Positions 30,504-42,290 are shown, numbered from the stretch's first letter. The stretch is DNA of 64,000 nucleotides from Conus ventricosus (GCA_018398815.1 JAFLJL010004289.1:58804-122803); one strand, 5' to 3'. Notes: generated by a model not told the origin, from the letters alone. A program made the numbers and translations.

Positions 30504-32357
30504 GTAAGTAGAGCACATTTTCCTCTCATTTATTGCAAGTCAATTATATAAGTCTTTTTCCAATAAGCCAATAACGTCTGCCGGCTACTTGGTAAGAACT
30601 TCTCCCCGAAGGCTACGATGGGCCCCAGCCGTTTCACTGGGAGGCACCCCATATGCCACAGGCCCATTATGCCACAGGCCCATTATCCACAAAGGAAAAT
30701 TTCAGCAAAAAAGCCCAATATGCCACAAAGGAAATTCCTGCAAAAGGCCCAATATGCCACAGACCCAATATCCCACAGGCCCAATATGCCACGGGCCCAT
30801 TAGTCACAGGCCCATTATCCCACAGGCCCAATATGCCACAAAGGAAAATTTCAGCAAACGGCCCAATATGCCACAGGGCCTATATGCGACAAAGGAAAAT
30901 TTCAGCAAAACGGCCCTATATGCCACAGGGCCCTATATGCCACAATCCTTATAGCAAATTAGGTCAGGGGTCAAGCAATGGCCAAATGACCAGTGGTCAA
31001 GCAAGGGCCCAAATTGACCAGTGTTGAAGCAATGGCGAAGGTGATCATGGTCAAGCAATGGCCAAATGACCAGTGGTCAAGCAATGCCAAATGACCAGTT
31101 TTTAAAGCAATGGCGAAGGTGACCATTGTCAAACAAAGGCCAAAATGACCAGTGATCAAGCAAGGGCCCAAAAGTCCCAAAGTGGTCAAGCAATGGCCAA
31201 AGTGACCAGTGGTCAAGCAATGAACAAAGTGACCAGGGGTCCAGCAATGACCAAATTAACAATGTTCAAGCAATGAACAAACGCAGTGGTCAAGCGATTG
31301 GGCAAACTGACCAGTGGTCAAGTTCTGACCAAAGTAAACAAGTTGTAAGCTTCCCAAATTGCTTGACCACTGGTCACTTTGGTCATTGCTTGACCACTGG
31401 TCACTTTGGCCATTGCTTGACCACTGACCTAATTGCTATAAGGAGTGTGGCATATAGGGCCTGTGGCATATAGGCTGTTTTGCAGAATTTCCCTCTGTGG
31501 CATATTGGGCCTGTGGCATATTGGACCGTTTTGCGGGAAATTTCCCTTTGTAGCATATTGGACCGTTTTACTGACATTTTCCTTTGGGGCATAAGGGGCC
31601 TGTGGGCATAATGGGCCTGTGGCATAATGGGCCTTTTGGCATTTTGGGCCTGTGGCATAATGGGCCTGTGGCATATTGGGCTGTACCCGTTTCACTGTCA
31701 CTTCAATTTACCTCAGGTTCAAATTAACCCCCTTGCCTGACTTCTTTCAGGGTTGGGCGTGTGTTTTCAGATAGCATGGCAATCCGGTTCAGCCAAGTCA
31801 ACCCATAATAAATAATAGTAATAATAAAATAAAAATAATAATAATAATAGTAAGGCCGTAGGCGCTGTACAACATGAATGCACAACGTAGACAGTACTTA
31901 CTTGTTTTCCCTTGAAACAAAAAAACTACATTCAGACGGGTTAAACAGGACAAGTGGGGCAAAATATTTTTTTTAGTTCCCGAGCGAAGCGGGATACTAT
32001 TAAGATTGGCAAGTTGTGGTCACTCGCAAACCCCACCCAGAAGCACGAGGAACGTTTGCTCCCGTGATGGTCCAACTTGTTATATTTTTTAAAAAAATTA
32101 AAGAAAAATATTGCTGAAAAGATAGGTTTTCGGTTTAGGCATGAAGAGGAGCTTACTCAACAGCGAACTGTAATAATTGAAATAGCAAAAAGTTGTTATG
32201 GCAGTGCTTAGGCAAACTTTTAAAACACTTGCCTTTGTCGTATATCACTTAAATGTAAAAGACGTAAAAATAAACTAACTGTATTGTCGACTTTCACCCT
32301 TTCTTCTTTGCCTCCTTATAACACTTTATTCAGAAAAATAACCTTTATGCATTTCAG
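30504..32357 (+). other. intron of the MULE transposase gene (copy 2)
   Basis: The donor is GTAAGTAG at 30504, the acceptor is TTATGCATTTCAG ending 32357. The exon phases join as GAA A|AC TAC in copy 3. The intron holds the foldback array 30622-31700, an (ATA)n tract at about 31805-31850, and a hairpin-like motif CCCGAGCGAAGCGGG at 31979-31993. Confidence 0.8.
30622..31700. repeat. foldback array in the transposase intron (copy 2)
   Basis: From the outside in on both sides: GTTTCACTG, a block of 16-bp units (CCTGTGGCATAATGGG and its complement) mixed with AAAGGAAAATTTCAGCAAAA, then 27-bp units with GACCAGTGGTCAAGCAATGG. The two halves are inverted with the centre near 31355. Same architecture as 7379-8696. 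Confidence 0.85.
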
Positions 32358-32612
32358 ACTACCAACGAAAGCTGAAAGAAGCAATTGGAGTCCGCACCCA
32401 TCTCTGTGGGGGTTCATCAGAGTGCTGAAGGACAAGCAGGCTCAAACAGAGAATGCTCTGGCGGCTGCAGAAAAGAGGAGATGCTCCAACTGCACGTCGC
32501 AAAAAGTTCGTGAAACTCGAGGACGGCTGCTGCGACTGAAAGCACAGTACAAGCCGGCCAAAGAATCTGGATTTCTTTCTGGAGGGCAGTTTCAAGATCT
32601 GTTGGTCCTCTA
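32358..32612 (+). pseudogene. FLYWCH/MULE transposase, exon 2 (copy 2)
   Basis: Continues exon 1 with the C-terminal region: HPSLW-FIRVLKDKQAQTEN, typical of FLYWCH/MULE proteins just after the NNHAE motif. After a homopolymer slip (AAAAAG) the frame reads RETRGRLLRLKAQY. The end is uncertain; a stop is reached near 32612. Confidence 0.75.
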
Positions 32613-33244
32613 ATCTGGGATGAGAATGACTTCAAATTATGCCTTGGACGTTCCTTATCTTTGTTTATTGTTATTTGTTTGTAGCTATGTAAAAAACATA
32701 TGCCCATTAGCCGCTCTAACTGTTTTTGCACATAGACAAGAAGTCTGGGGGCAAGTAAGCTTACTTTGCTGTATTGCTTTCCCCGACGTCGGCTTACAGT
32801 AAAATGTGCCACGTCTTAAAATTTAATGCAATTACTAAGAACTCACAGTGTTTTTGGCAGTGTTTCTGGCAGAGTTGAGCTGATTTATTTTCCTGTATTA
32901 ATTTTATTTATTTCATTATTTCAAGGAGCCATTTGAAACATGAAAATTGCTGCAAGACGCCTGGAACTGCAATTAAAAGATGTTGCCATCCTTTTGCTAT
33001 CTGTATCTTTATTATCTGAACGCGTGACTCCATGTGCCACAAAAAATATTACATTCAGAAAGAATGGGCTTCAAAACTGCTTTTACATCTACAATTCTGC
33101 CCTTCTGAAGGGAGTTGCAATGCTTAAAAGGATAAACAACCGTAAAAGAAACAAGGCTTGACCTTCGAGGGGCAAAACACCCCCAATGATATGTTTGATA
33201 GTCGATGACAATGTTTGACAGACACAAAGCAGAAACAAACAGAC
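32613..33244. other. MULE 3' region (copy 2)
   Basis: AT-rich, conserved in copy 3 (48312-48915). Presumably 3' untranslated sequence of the transposase. No second gene that I can support. Confidence 0.45.
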
Positions 33245-33990
33245 TCAGTTGCCCTGTGACTTTGTTGCCCTGTGACTTAGCGGCCCTGTGACTTAGCGGC
33301 CCTGTGACTTGGCGGCCCTGTGACTTTGTTGCCCTGTGACTTAGCGGCCCTGTGACTTGTTGCCCTGTGACTTAGTTGCCCTGTGACTTAGTTGCCCTGT
33401 GACTTGGGCCCTGTGACTTACTAGACCCTCTGGCAATTTGCTGTAAATTTATGTGACTTGGCGGCCCTGGACTTAGCGGCCCTGTGACTTAGCGGCCCTG
33501 TGACTTAGCGGGCCTATGACTTAGCGGCCCTGTGACTTAGCGGCCCTGTGACTTAGCGGCCCTGTGACTTGGCGGCCCTATGACTTGGCGGCCCTGTGAC
33601 TTAGCGGCCCTATGACTTAAGCGCCCTGTGACTTAGCGGCCCTGTGACTTAGCGGCCCTGTGACTTGGCGGCCCTGTGACTTTGTTGCCCTGTGACTTTG
33701 TTGCCCTGTGACTTATTGCCCTGTGACTTAGTTGCCCTGTGACGTAGTTGCCCTGTGACTTAGTTGCCCTGTGACTTAGCGGCACTGTGACTTACTAGAC
33801 CCTCGGGCAATTTGCTGTAATTTATGTGACTTGGAGGCCCTGTGACTTGGAGGCCCTGTGACTTGGCGGCCCTGTGACTTGGCGGCCCTGTGGCTTACTG
33901 GACCCTCGGGTAATTTTGCTGTAATTTATGTGACTTACAGCCCTGTGACTTAGCACCCTGTGACTTGGCGGCCCTGTGACTTAGTGAGTG
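33245..33990. repeat. MULE right 16-bp subterminal array (copy 2)
   Basis: About 45 units of TGACTTAGCGGCCCTG and variants (GTTGCCCTGTGACTTA), with interspersed ACTAGACCCTCTGGCAA blocks. Inverse orientation of the left array. Confidence 0.93.
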
Positions 33991-34006
33991 CTTCCCTTCT
34001 CTCTGG

Positions 34007-34617
34007 CAGTGCGTTCGGCTTCGCGGATCTCCTCGAAAAGCTCGGCGGCGGCAATTGCATCGTGGCGGTTTGAGGATTCCTGTCGCGAACGTAACGCGCT
34101 TGTTCAAACGGCAGAGACTCTAGAAATGTTTCCATCACCAGCATGTCTCTCGGTTTATCTGGTGTTTTCTCTGACAACGTACCCACGATTTAGCCAGAGG
34201 ACAATTTTTTCCCATAGATCTCTGACGCGCTCATTGTGCTCACGCTTTGCGTTACAAAACTTTTTTTTTCTGTACGTGGCAGCATTAAGTTGGAACTTGC
34301 TCAAGAGAGCTGTTTTGATAGCACAATAGTCAGCAGAGTCCCGCTGGAGGTATGGACACATATGCATCCCTTGCCTTGCCTTTCAGTAGGGGTGCTAGTC
34401 TCACTCCCCACTCTGTCTCATCCCACGTGGCTACCTTCTCAAATTGAATCAGATACGATTCCAAGTCATCCTTGTCCTCTAGGAAAGGTAACTTAAAGTG
34501 TAACTCACCCCCTATATAGTGATTGTTAGGATACTGTACGTTTGTCGGGTAAATCACTATTGACAGACACGCTTGCCTATCCGGGCCACCGACAGAGCGC
34601 AATTCCTCGTTGAACAT
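34007..34617 (-). pseudogene. gag: gypsy gag 5' part: capsid, SCAN-like (copy 2)
   Basis: In the sense direction: GGELHFKLPFLEDKDDLESY, LLKGKARDAYVSI, then after a frame change LLSKFQLNAATYRKKF, and further on METFLESLPFEQARYVRDR with a helical EEIREAERTARER tail, the SCAN-like end of a gypsy capsid. It is cut at 34006 by the MULE; the zinc-knuckle half is at 27481-28100. At least three one-base frame changes. Confidence 0.85.
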
Positions 34618-34835
34618 TCACTTTTATCTGCATTGACGAAATTGCCGACAACATGCCGAAGTTTACCGGAAAACCTGTGACGTTGATTTGGCACAAGGAG
34701 AACATGGCGAGACACACAAATCGGTACGTACGAGTCAAACCTTACCATTTGAAACCGCCAGCACCGAACAGAAGAGCGGACGACGAACGAGTAGAAGTGG
34801 AGGCACCAACACAAAATCGTGTTGGCAACACAGAC
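34618..34835. other. sequence upstream of gypsy gag (copy 2)
   Basis: May be the 5' leader of the gypsy element. No LTR or primer site seen before the LINE fragment begins. Confidence 0.35.
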
Positions 34836-35235
34836 TGGTGACTAAGGATGGTGACACAGTGGAGACAGATAGAGGTAAGGCAGATATTTTGAATACATTT
34901 TTTTCTAGTGTATTCACAAGGGAAGATACTAAAAAATATGCCTGTTCTAAGTCCAGCTTCAAGGTCAAAAGGCATAGTGTTAGAAAATGTAACATTTCAG
35001 TGGATGCAATAAAAAAAGAAACTTCAATCTTTAAACCCTAATAAGGCATGTGGTCCGGATGCCATCTCATCGAGAGTACTAAAAGAGCTAAACGAGGAGA
35101 TGGCCTCCACTTAATACTCTTTCTAAATATTTAAGAAAATGAGTACCTCAGATTGAAAACACTACAGTCATTCCAGTATTCAAAAAAAGGTACAAGAACA
35201 ATCCAGGAAAATAGACCATGAGTTTAAACAAAAAC
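34836..35235 (+). pseudogene. LINE (non-LTR) reverse transcriptase fragment
   Basis: Reads TKDGDTVETDRGKADILNTF and FFSSVFTRED, followed after a frameshift by NKACGPDAISSRVLKELNE and a KKGTRT-type segment. These are the conserved start of a jockey/CR1-like LINE reverse transcriptase. It is truncated by the gap on the right. Confidence 0.85.
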
Positions 35236-35245
35236 AAAAATTTTT

Positions 35246-36245
35246 NNNNNNNNNNNNNNNNNNNNNNNNNNNNNNNNNNNNNNNNNNNNNNNNNNNNNNN
35301 NNNNNNNNNNNNNNNNNNNNNNNNNNNNNNNNNNNNNNNNNNNNNNNNNNNNNNNNNNNNNNNNNNNNNNNNNNNNNNNNNNNNNNNNNNNNNNNNNNNN
35401 NNNNNNNNNNNNNNNNNNNNNNNNNNNNNNNNNNNNNNNNNNNNNNNNNNNNNNNNNNNNNNNNNNNNNNNNNNNNNNNNNNNNNNNNNNNNNNNNNNNN
35501 NNNNNNNNNNNNNNNNNNNNNNNNNNNNNNNNNNNNNNNNNNNNNNNNNNNNNNNNNNNNNNNNNNNNNNNNNNNNNNNNNNNNNNNNNNNNNNNNNNNN
35601 NNNNNNNNNNNNNNNNNNNNNNNNNNNNNNNNNNNNNNNNNNNNNNNNNNNNNNNNNNNNNNNNNNNNNNNNNNNNNNNNNNNNNNNNNNNNNNNNNNNN
35701 NNNNNNNNNNNNNNNNNNNNNNNNNNNNNNNNNNNNNNNNNNNNNNNNNNNNNNNNNNNNNNNNNNNNNNNNNNNNNNNNNNNNNNNNNNNNNNNNNNNN
35801 NNNNNNNNNNNNNNNNNNNNNNNNNNNNNNNNNNNNNNNNNNNNNNNNNNNNNNNNNNNNNNNNNNNNNNNNNNNNNNNNNNNNNNNNNNNNNNNNNNNN
35901 NNNNNNNNNNNNNNNNNNNNNNNNNNNNNNNNNNNNNNNNNNNNNNNNNNNNNNNNNNNNNNNNNNNNNNNNNNNNNNNNNNNNNNNNNNNNNNNNNNNN
36001 NNNNNNNNNNNNNNNNNNNNNNNNNNNNNNNNNNNNNNNNNNNNNNNNNNNNNNNNNNNNNNNNNNNNNNNNNNNNNNNNNNNNNNNNNNNNNNNNNNNN
36101 NNNNNNNNNNNNNNNNNNNNNNNNNNNNNNNNNNNNNNNNNNNNNNNNNNNNNNNNNNNNNNNNNNNNNNNNNNNNNNNNNNNNNNNNNNNNNNNNNNNN
36201 NNNNNNNNNNNNNNNNNNNNNNNNNNNNNNNNNNNNNNNNNNNNN
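35246..36245. other. assembly gap, 1000 N
   Basis: Exactly 1000 unknown bases between a LINE fragment and a PolB fragment. Confidence 0.99.
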
Positions 36246-37248
36246 GGGTTAGGGGGGCTATAAGCCGCAATCACAAGTGTGGAGTGAGTATACGTTCTGT
36301 CTCATGAGTCATAACAGTCTGAAGTTAGTCTTGGAAACTGATGCAAGTTTTTCATGCCAAAATCTACAGCGCATTGGGCCTCTGTAAATCTCTGGTGTGT
36401 GGTGCCCCATGACCTAACAACATAAACGCATAAGAACAGATCTGATGGTAGGTTAATAGGTTGTTTTTGTTCTTGCTGTTGGGGGCCGCGTACTGTGCAA
36501 CATTGATTCAAAGTCAGCATAAACCAGTATGGGATCATTTGCATTTTGTGTAAATTTTTGAAACTAACTATAGACCCTGGTTTAGGTGTAAGGAGTTTGG
36601 TTTCACAGTCTACAAAACTTTTACAATGGTTCTATGACTGGCAGTGCTTGTATAGTTGGGATTCTAACCAAACACCTTCTACAAAGCTCCTGTCTAGATT
36701 TATGTTTTGATTTATATTCTAACAGTCTGCTGATTGTTCTAATTAATACATAATGACTCTTTAGACCGTCTGCAACAGGATCAAGTCTACATGATTCTTA
36801 AGCGGTTCGCCTAAAGTGGGATCGTTGGGAGAAATCCTTAAGGCACTAGATTGTCTACACAGACCAGTGTATACGTTTACAGTGATTGGTTTGTTTTGCT
36901 CTTCAAACTGAGATAACTTTCTATGCTTACTGGAAAGTTTATGTTATCAAAGTTCAGCTCACGTTTGTATTGTTCATAATTAGAGACTCTTTCTGCGTTC
37001 TTTTTAACAGGATGTAAATGCGCTAAAACGCATCACAAAAACACATGTTGATCGGGATTTTGTATGTTTAAGACTGCTCGTTTTAAAACTAACTCTCTTG
37101 GAAGAGGAAGGTAAGAATTGCCAACTATAGGATAGAACTTTGTTTGTCTCAATCTGATTTCAAGGACTGTCCCTTCAGACCAGCCAGAACCGCGCAATTT
37201 CGCTTCTTCACTTGCATGGTTAAACTGTGTAAGCATGTAATCAGCCAT
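36246..37248 (-). pseudogene. family B DNA polymerase, N-terminal part (Polinton/adintovirus-type)
   Basis: In the sense direction, from MADYMLTQFNHAS: KFYPIVGNSYLPLP, AVLNIQNPDQHVFL, then frame changes into NAERVSNYEQYKREL and FDNINFPVSI, FEEQNKPITVNVY, a zinc-finger-like CRRCL region, and VYADFES (about 36503-36523), the Exo I motif of the proofreading domain. This order is what I know from the polymerases of Polinton/Maverick elements and related animal viruses. The polymerase proper is lost in the gap. At least four frame changes. In copy 2 only the first few codons remain at the edge of the gap. Confidence 0.8.
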
Positions 37249-37613
37249 TCGAATTAAAGTTTGCGATAGCTAATAAATCTTTATGTTTAGTTGAAACTCA
37301 GACTTGCATGTTACTATCATCCCGGCGTTATATAATAAATCAAACAGCCAACAACACTTTTACTGGCGGCGCGTGAAGAGACTCTGGGATTTTAGAGATT
37401 AGGGGTTTGCCACGCTTTCATGAACATTTGTGGGTTAATAATGTTCATGTCTACTTCGCTAAACATATTGCTTAATTGTTCACTGCTGTCAATATTTCTT
37501 CCATCGTATATAGTTTTTCCATCCTCGGAATTTACTTGTGAGGCTCATTTTTTAACTCAAAAATTTATGTAAAATTAAAAAAAAAAATGTAAATAAAAGT
37601 AAGTAAAACGCAC
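37249..37613. other. non-coding part of virus-like unit (copy 3)
   Basis: Matches 22480-22846. Confidence 0.5.
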
Positions 37614-37878
37614 TTTATTCTTCACCCAAGCGTTGCAACACTTCAAGACAGGTTAACCTTACAATAAACCCGCCAATATTTTAGCTTTTTCTGAATCACT
37701 GCAGTCAATGTTCATCACTTTGATTGCTTTGTCAAATATTTTCACTATGTTTCATTTATTATTTTGTTTAATCATTCTCAAAACCAAAATTCACAAAAAT
37801 CAATGTTTATTTACTTTCATTGTTTCGTCAAATAGTTCTTACAATTCTTTAAATCAGATTCACTGAGTTCAGCAGCAT
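37614..37878 (-). pseudogene. 87-codon acidic protein (copy 3), frameshifted
   Basis: Homologue of 22847-23110 with several indels, including one right after the start codon. Confidence 0.5.
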
Positions 37879-38074
37879 TTTTAAATCTAAAATAAAATAA
37901 AAAAATAATTGTAAATTCAGCTTTTAAACTCATGTTTTTTTAAATCGTAAAACTGATCTTCATTAAAGCGAATAGGCTACTCTTCAGAGCCAGTAGGAAA
38001 CAGTCAAATTAACCTTCAGAAGCATTTATCAACAAATGGCAAACAACTTTAACGGTTGGGGGCCAAGAATCTGG

Positions 38075-38228
38075 TATTTTACTGATGGCCTGCTTCACGC
38101 TTTCTCGCATATTCATGCGCTCAAAAAGATCAGTAATTAATTCTTCCACCTGTTCTTTAACTGATCTTTATCAGCTCCCAATCACTCGTAAGTATATTAA
38201 TAAGCTCTGTAGCTACTTCAGGCTTCAT
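38075..38228 (-). pseudogene. small helical ORF of the virus-like unit (copy 3)
   Basis: Homologue of 1-140 and 23313-23468, with missing bases near 38175-38190. Confidence 0.45.
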
Positions 38229-38275
38229 TTTTAAACTCAAATAAAATCATAAATTAAAAAAATATAATTACCATA

Positions 38276-38460
38276 AGGGCAGGAGGGCAGGGTTTGCGAT
38301 GTTCAGTTATATTACGTTTGACGGAAACAGTCATTTAAAGATTAATTGAGGGACTATAAATTCATCAGATGTAAAAAAAACTAATCAAGATGGAAGGCGA
38401 GTTGTTTGTTCTGATTTATTAATAGTGCTGGAAGTAGAAGAGCGCACTGTAAACCCTTAA
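38276..38460 (+). pseudogene. C-terminal remnant of a virion-type protein (copy 3)
   Basis: Homologue of 188-376; small indels near 38325-38355. Confidence 0.5.
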
Positions 38461-38475
38461 TTTTTATGTCCCTGG

Positions 38476-38707
38476 AGGAGAAGGTAAATAGCAGGTTCGA
38501 TCACCAAATCCTATTTTGCATGGAAACCCCCATTTTGATTGACGATTACATCGATTTTTGAGGTTTTTGTGTGTTAATTTGTTTAGAAACACGTGTTAAT
38601 TTTGGCCAAACTGACATGAGATGGACGTGATTTGTATGTGAAAAGGGGGGTTTTCGTGCAAAATAGATGGGTGAGCTTGAACCCGCATATTTACATCTCT
38701 GTTCTCT
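38476..38707. repeat. terminal palindrome of virus-like element (copy 3)
   Basis: Third copy of the structure at 393-632, again ending CTGTTCTCT. Confidence 0.7.
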
Positions 38708-38911
38708 AACGAGCACGACAATGCATCATACACATTCATTATTCGTTATTCGCATGACGGCTCAAATACTTTGCATTCATATATGACTTCAAAACATATC
38801 CAGAGAGGACATTCTAATAAAATACATTATTATTGCAGCATATATGATTAACCATCGTCTATCACTTACATTCTCCAGCACAGCATATAAATTCACATGA
38901 CAGTGTAATTC
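38708..38911. other. non-coding remnant downstream of gypsy pol (copy 3)
   Basis: Matches 633-839. Confidence 0.4.
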
Positions 38912-40420
38912 AATGTCTGAGCGACTGAGGTAATCCGCTCCCACATTATCCTTTCCTGGGATGACTTTCACAACAAAGGAGTACTCTTGCATCTGAATCA
39001 CCGACCTATGAGTCTCCCGTTTTCGGTTTTCTTTTTGCTTAGTAACCAAGGGCTGGTGATCTGTTTCCAGGATAAACGTGTCCAATAGGTACGGCTCGAA
39101 CTTCTTGATGGCCCATACAACGGCCAACACTCCTTTTCATTGTGGAGTACTTTTCTTCTGCATGACTGAGTTTCGATGGCATACATGATGGGCGTCTGTA
39201 TGTCGTCTGGTTTTTGAAGCCATACTGCAACTATGCCCTTGTTGGATGCGTCGGTGGTACGTGAATTGCTTCGTCATGTCAGGTATGACATGGTGGATTT
39301 GTTAGTCAGTGTGTTCTTCAGTGTTAAGACGCCTGTTCATGTCTTCTGTCAACTAGTTTGTCAGGCTGCCCCTTTTTCGTCAGGTCAGTCAGTGTTGAGC
39401 GACAGCGGCAAAGTTGGTACGAATTTCTGTAGTAGGAAGCTAAGCCAATGCATGCTCGGACTTCTTTTTTCGTGGTTAGGCTGAGCGGCATTTTTGATTT
39501 CTCAATTTTGTCTGCTTCAGGCCGCACACTTCCCTTGCCTATTTGGTGACCTTAAAAGGAATAGTCTTGGTAACCAAAGTAGCATTGGATGGCCTGGCAG
39601 TCAAACTGACTTCCTTCAGTCTGTCCATGACAGCCTGCAGTGCTTTATATGTTCGTCCCATGTTTCTGTTGCAATCAACATGTCATCCATGAAATTATGA
39701 CACCAGGTGTCTCAATCGGTGCAAGGAGCTTTCGCATCATCCTGGAAAAACACCGCGCTGGCATTTTTCATGCCGAATGGCATGCGTACCCATTGATATT
39801 GTCCAGAGTGTGCTGAATGCCGTTTTTCTTCCTGTCTTCCTGTTCATGGGTATCTGCCAAAATCATTTAGATAGGTCGATTTTTGTGAAATATCTTGCTT
39901 TGTGGATTTGCTGAACAGATGTTCAATGTTTGGTAATGGTTCAGCATCGAATGAGTGACCGATTCAGTCTTCTGTAGTCAATGCAAAATCGGACATTTCC
40001 GTCCTTTTTCTTTACCAAAACGATGGGGGCATTGTAGGGTGAAAAGGTAGGTTCAATTACACCCATCTCGAGCATGTCATTGACTCTTTTTTGTTTGTTT
40101 CGGTCTGTGAATGAGCGATAGGATATTGTTTGACCTAATAGGTTGTGTGCTGGTTCAAGTCAAGGCTACACTCTTCTAATTGTGTTGTCCGTGGTAGATG
40201 TTGTCAACACGTCTTTATGTTTCAGTAGCAGTCTTTCTAGATCTGTCTTTTCCTTTCTGTCAGTTGGTCACTGATGTTCAGTCCTCGTAGGTCTCCGTTG
40301 CCTCTGAGTAGTACCAGTGGTATGTATCACCCGCTTTGTATGGGTCCCAATCCTGTACTCTTCTTTCTTCTTCTTCTTCTTCTTCTTTCTTCTTCTTTCT
40401 TCTTTTCTTCTTCTTCTTTT
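38912..40420 (-). pseudogene. pol: gypsy RT and RNase H (copy 3), frameshifted
   Basis: The same domains as copy 1, without the Tc1 element. RT joins through at about 39890 (gtgaaatatcttgc). Readable parts include QMQEYSFVVKVIPGKDNVGA at the RNase H end and PEADKIEKSKMPLSL. The polylysine (TTC)n tract is at 40362-40420. Confidence 0.85.
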
Positions 40421-42290
40421 ATGACTACTGCAATTTGTTCTTCCTCTTCATTTGATGTGTGATGATTACTCTCTCAACAGATTGATATGGAGCCCTTTTC
40501 TTTCCCTGCAATCTGCACTTTGTAGTCTGCTCTGTTCATTCTTTCCAGTTACAGGGTTGGCCTTTCCATGTCAGCTGTAATTTGTTGTGGTGTTCTGGTA
40601 GTAGTAAAGTACTTTGTCACCACCTTCAGTTCTCTGTTCTTTGTCTTTTGGTTAAAGTACTTATGGTATCTTTGCGTAGACTTGTCTAAATGTTCCCTGG
40701 CGGGTTTGGATGTTTCTTCCATCCTGTTTTGTAAGGTCGGTGATGTACTCTACATGTCGTTCTTGTCTGGCTGTCTGTCTCTTCGTTGTCCAGCATTCCT
40801 TCAACACCTTCATGGGACCAGGACTGTCTGCCCTGTAGCAATTCTTCATGGGACCACGGACTGTCCTGCCCTGTAGCAATTCTTCATGGGACCACGGACT
40901 GTCCTGCCCTGTAGCAATTCTTCATGGACCACGGACTGTCTGCCTGTAGCAATTCTTCATGGGACCACGGACTGTCCTGCCCTGTAGCAATTCTTCATGG
41001 GACCACGGACTGTCTGCCCTGTAGCAATTCTTCATGGGACCACGGACTGTCCTGCCCTGTATGCAATTCTTCATGGGACCAGGGACTGTCCTGCCTGCAG
41101 CAATTCTTCATGGGACAACGGACTGTCCTGCCCTGTAGCAATTCTTCATGGGATCATGGACTGTCTGCCCTGTAGCAATTCTTCATGGGACCACGGACTG
41201 TCCTGCCCTGTAGCAATTCAAATGGGACCGCGGACTGTCCTGCCCTGTAGCAATTCAAATGGCGAACAGTGAAGGGATTCTTGATGTGTCTCACGATAGC
41301 AAACAGGAGTACTGGCACGTATCTGTCCCACTCGCGTGGTTGTTCACTGCACATTTTCTTCAGCATTGTTTCTAATGTGCCGTTAACCTTTCAACAAACT
41401 CATTGGTTTGTGCGTGGTATGGCGTGGTTGTGTAACCCTTTATGTTTAGCAGGCGTTTCACTTCCTGCATGGTGCCAGATACAAACTGCGTTCCTCTGTC
41501 TGTCAGCACCTGCTTCGGTATGCCAACACGCGACCAAATGGTCAACAGTGCTTCCGCGATCGTGATTGTGTCATTGGATTGAATCGGTATTGCTTCAGGA
41601 TATCTTGTAGCATAGTCGACCACCGTAAGAATGTATTTGTGTCCTCTTTCTGATGGTGGTGTGATCGGCCCTATCAGATCTTTGGCTACTCTCTCAAAGG
41701 GGTGTATAGATGAGTGGCATTTTCATTAGAGGTACCTTCTTTACGGAACCTTTTGTGACACTTCTCTGGCATGTGTCGCATGACTGGCAATAATGTCTGA
41801 TGTCTGAGTATATGCCTGGCCAAAAGAATCAGTGTTACTCTGTCCCTCGTTCTGCAGATTCACATGTGTCCCGACATTGGTATGTCGTGAGCGACACGCA
41901 TAACCTCGTTCCTGTACGGCTTAGGCACCATGACTTGGCGGCAACTTTTTTCATCTATGGTGACAAAACGGAAGAGTATTCCGTTCTCTATAGCGTAAGA
42001 CGCTCTGCCCTTGTTCTGCTCTGACGAGCTCCGCGCGAAAACAAAGTATCGTTTGAGAGTTTCATCACTCTCTTGTGCTGCGCGCAATTCTTTCAGAGTG
42101 ATCTTGCCAAGAGGCGTGTGCTTGACTTTCAAGGGAGTTTCTGTTCTCGTCCCCTCGTCTTTGGTGGTCTTCATCGTAGTAGTCGCTGCTACTCTTTCAG
42201 CAAAGATAGGTACTCTTTTCTCTACTCCTTGTTGGGTTCGAACCGTGTTCCAATCAACACAGGGACAGACTGGTTGATCCATGACTACGG
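40421..42290 (-). pseudogene. pol: gypsy integrase and protease tail (copy 3)
   Basis: The integrase core is better kept than in copy 2: DYATRYPEAIPIQSND, VGIPKQVLTDRGTQF (second Asp) and TTPYHAQTNEFVER (Glu) lie at 41372-41623. The zinc domain and protease tail are at 41720-42290 in another frame (HIECPFFHETIEAVVMDQPV). The C-terminal part contains the 38-bp array 40800-41270. Confidence 0.85.
40800..41270. repeat. 38-bp minisatellite inside integrase (copy 3), about 11-12 units
   Basis: Same unit as 26085-26560, with the same order of variant units (for example a catgggatcatgg variant near the right end in both), so the array was expanded before copies 2 and 3 separated. Confidence 0.9.

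Larger units (their letters stand above)
28110..33997 (+). mobile_element. MULE (Mutator-like) DNA transposon, complete (copy 2)
   Basis: Length 5888 bp, flanked by the direct repeat TCTCTCTGG (28101-28109 and 33998-34006), a 9-bp target duplication as expected for Mutator-like elements. The ends are inverted: left GGGAACAGGTCACTACGTCAC, right (read inward) AGGGAAGCACTCACTAAGTCA. Both continue into 16-bp subterminal arrays. It carries one two-exon transposase gene. It lies inside gag: across the empty site the gag frame of copy 1 (AERTARER then TGAHVSYRP) would be continuous, which supports the borders. Confidence 0.9.

Noticed and set aside
32940..33161. 73-codon frame in the MULE 3' region
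   Set aside because: Broken in copy 3 at the corresponding place, with no family similarity.
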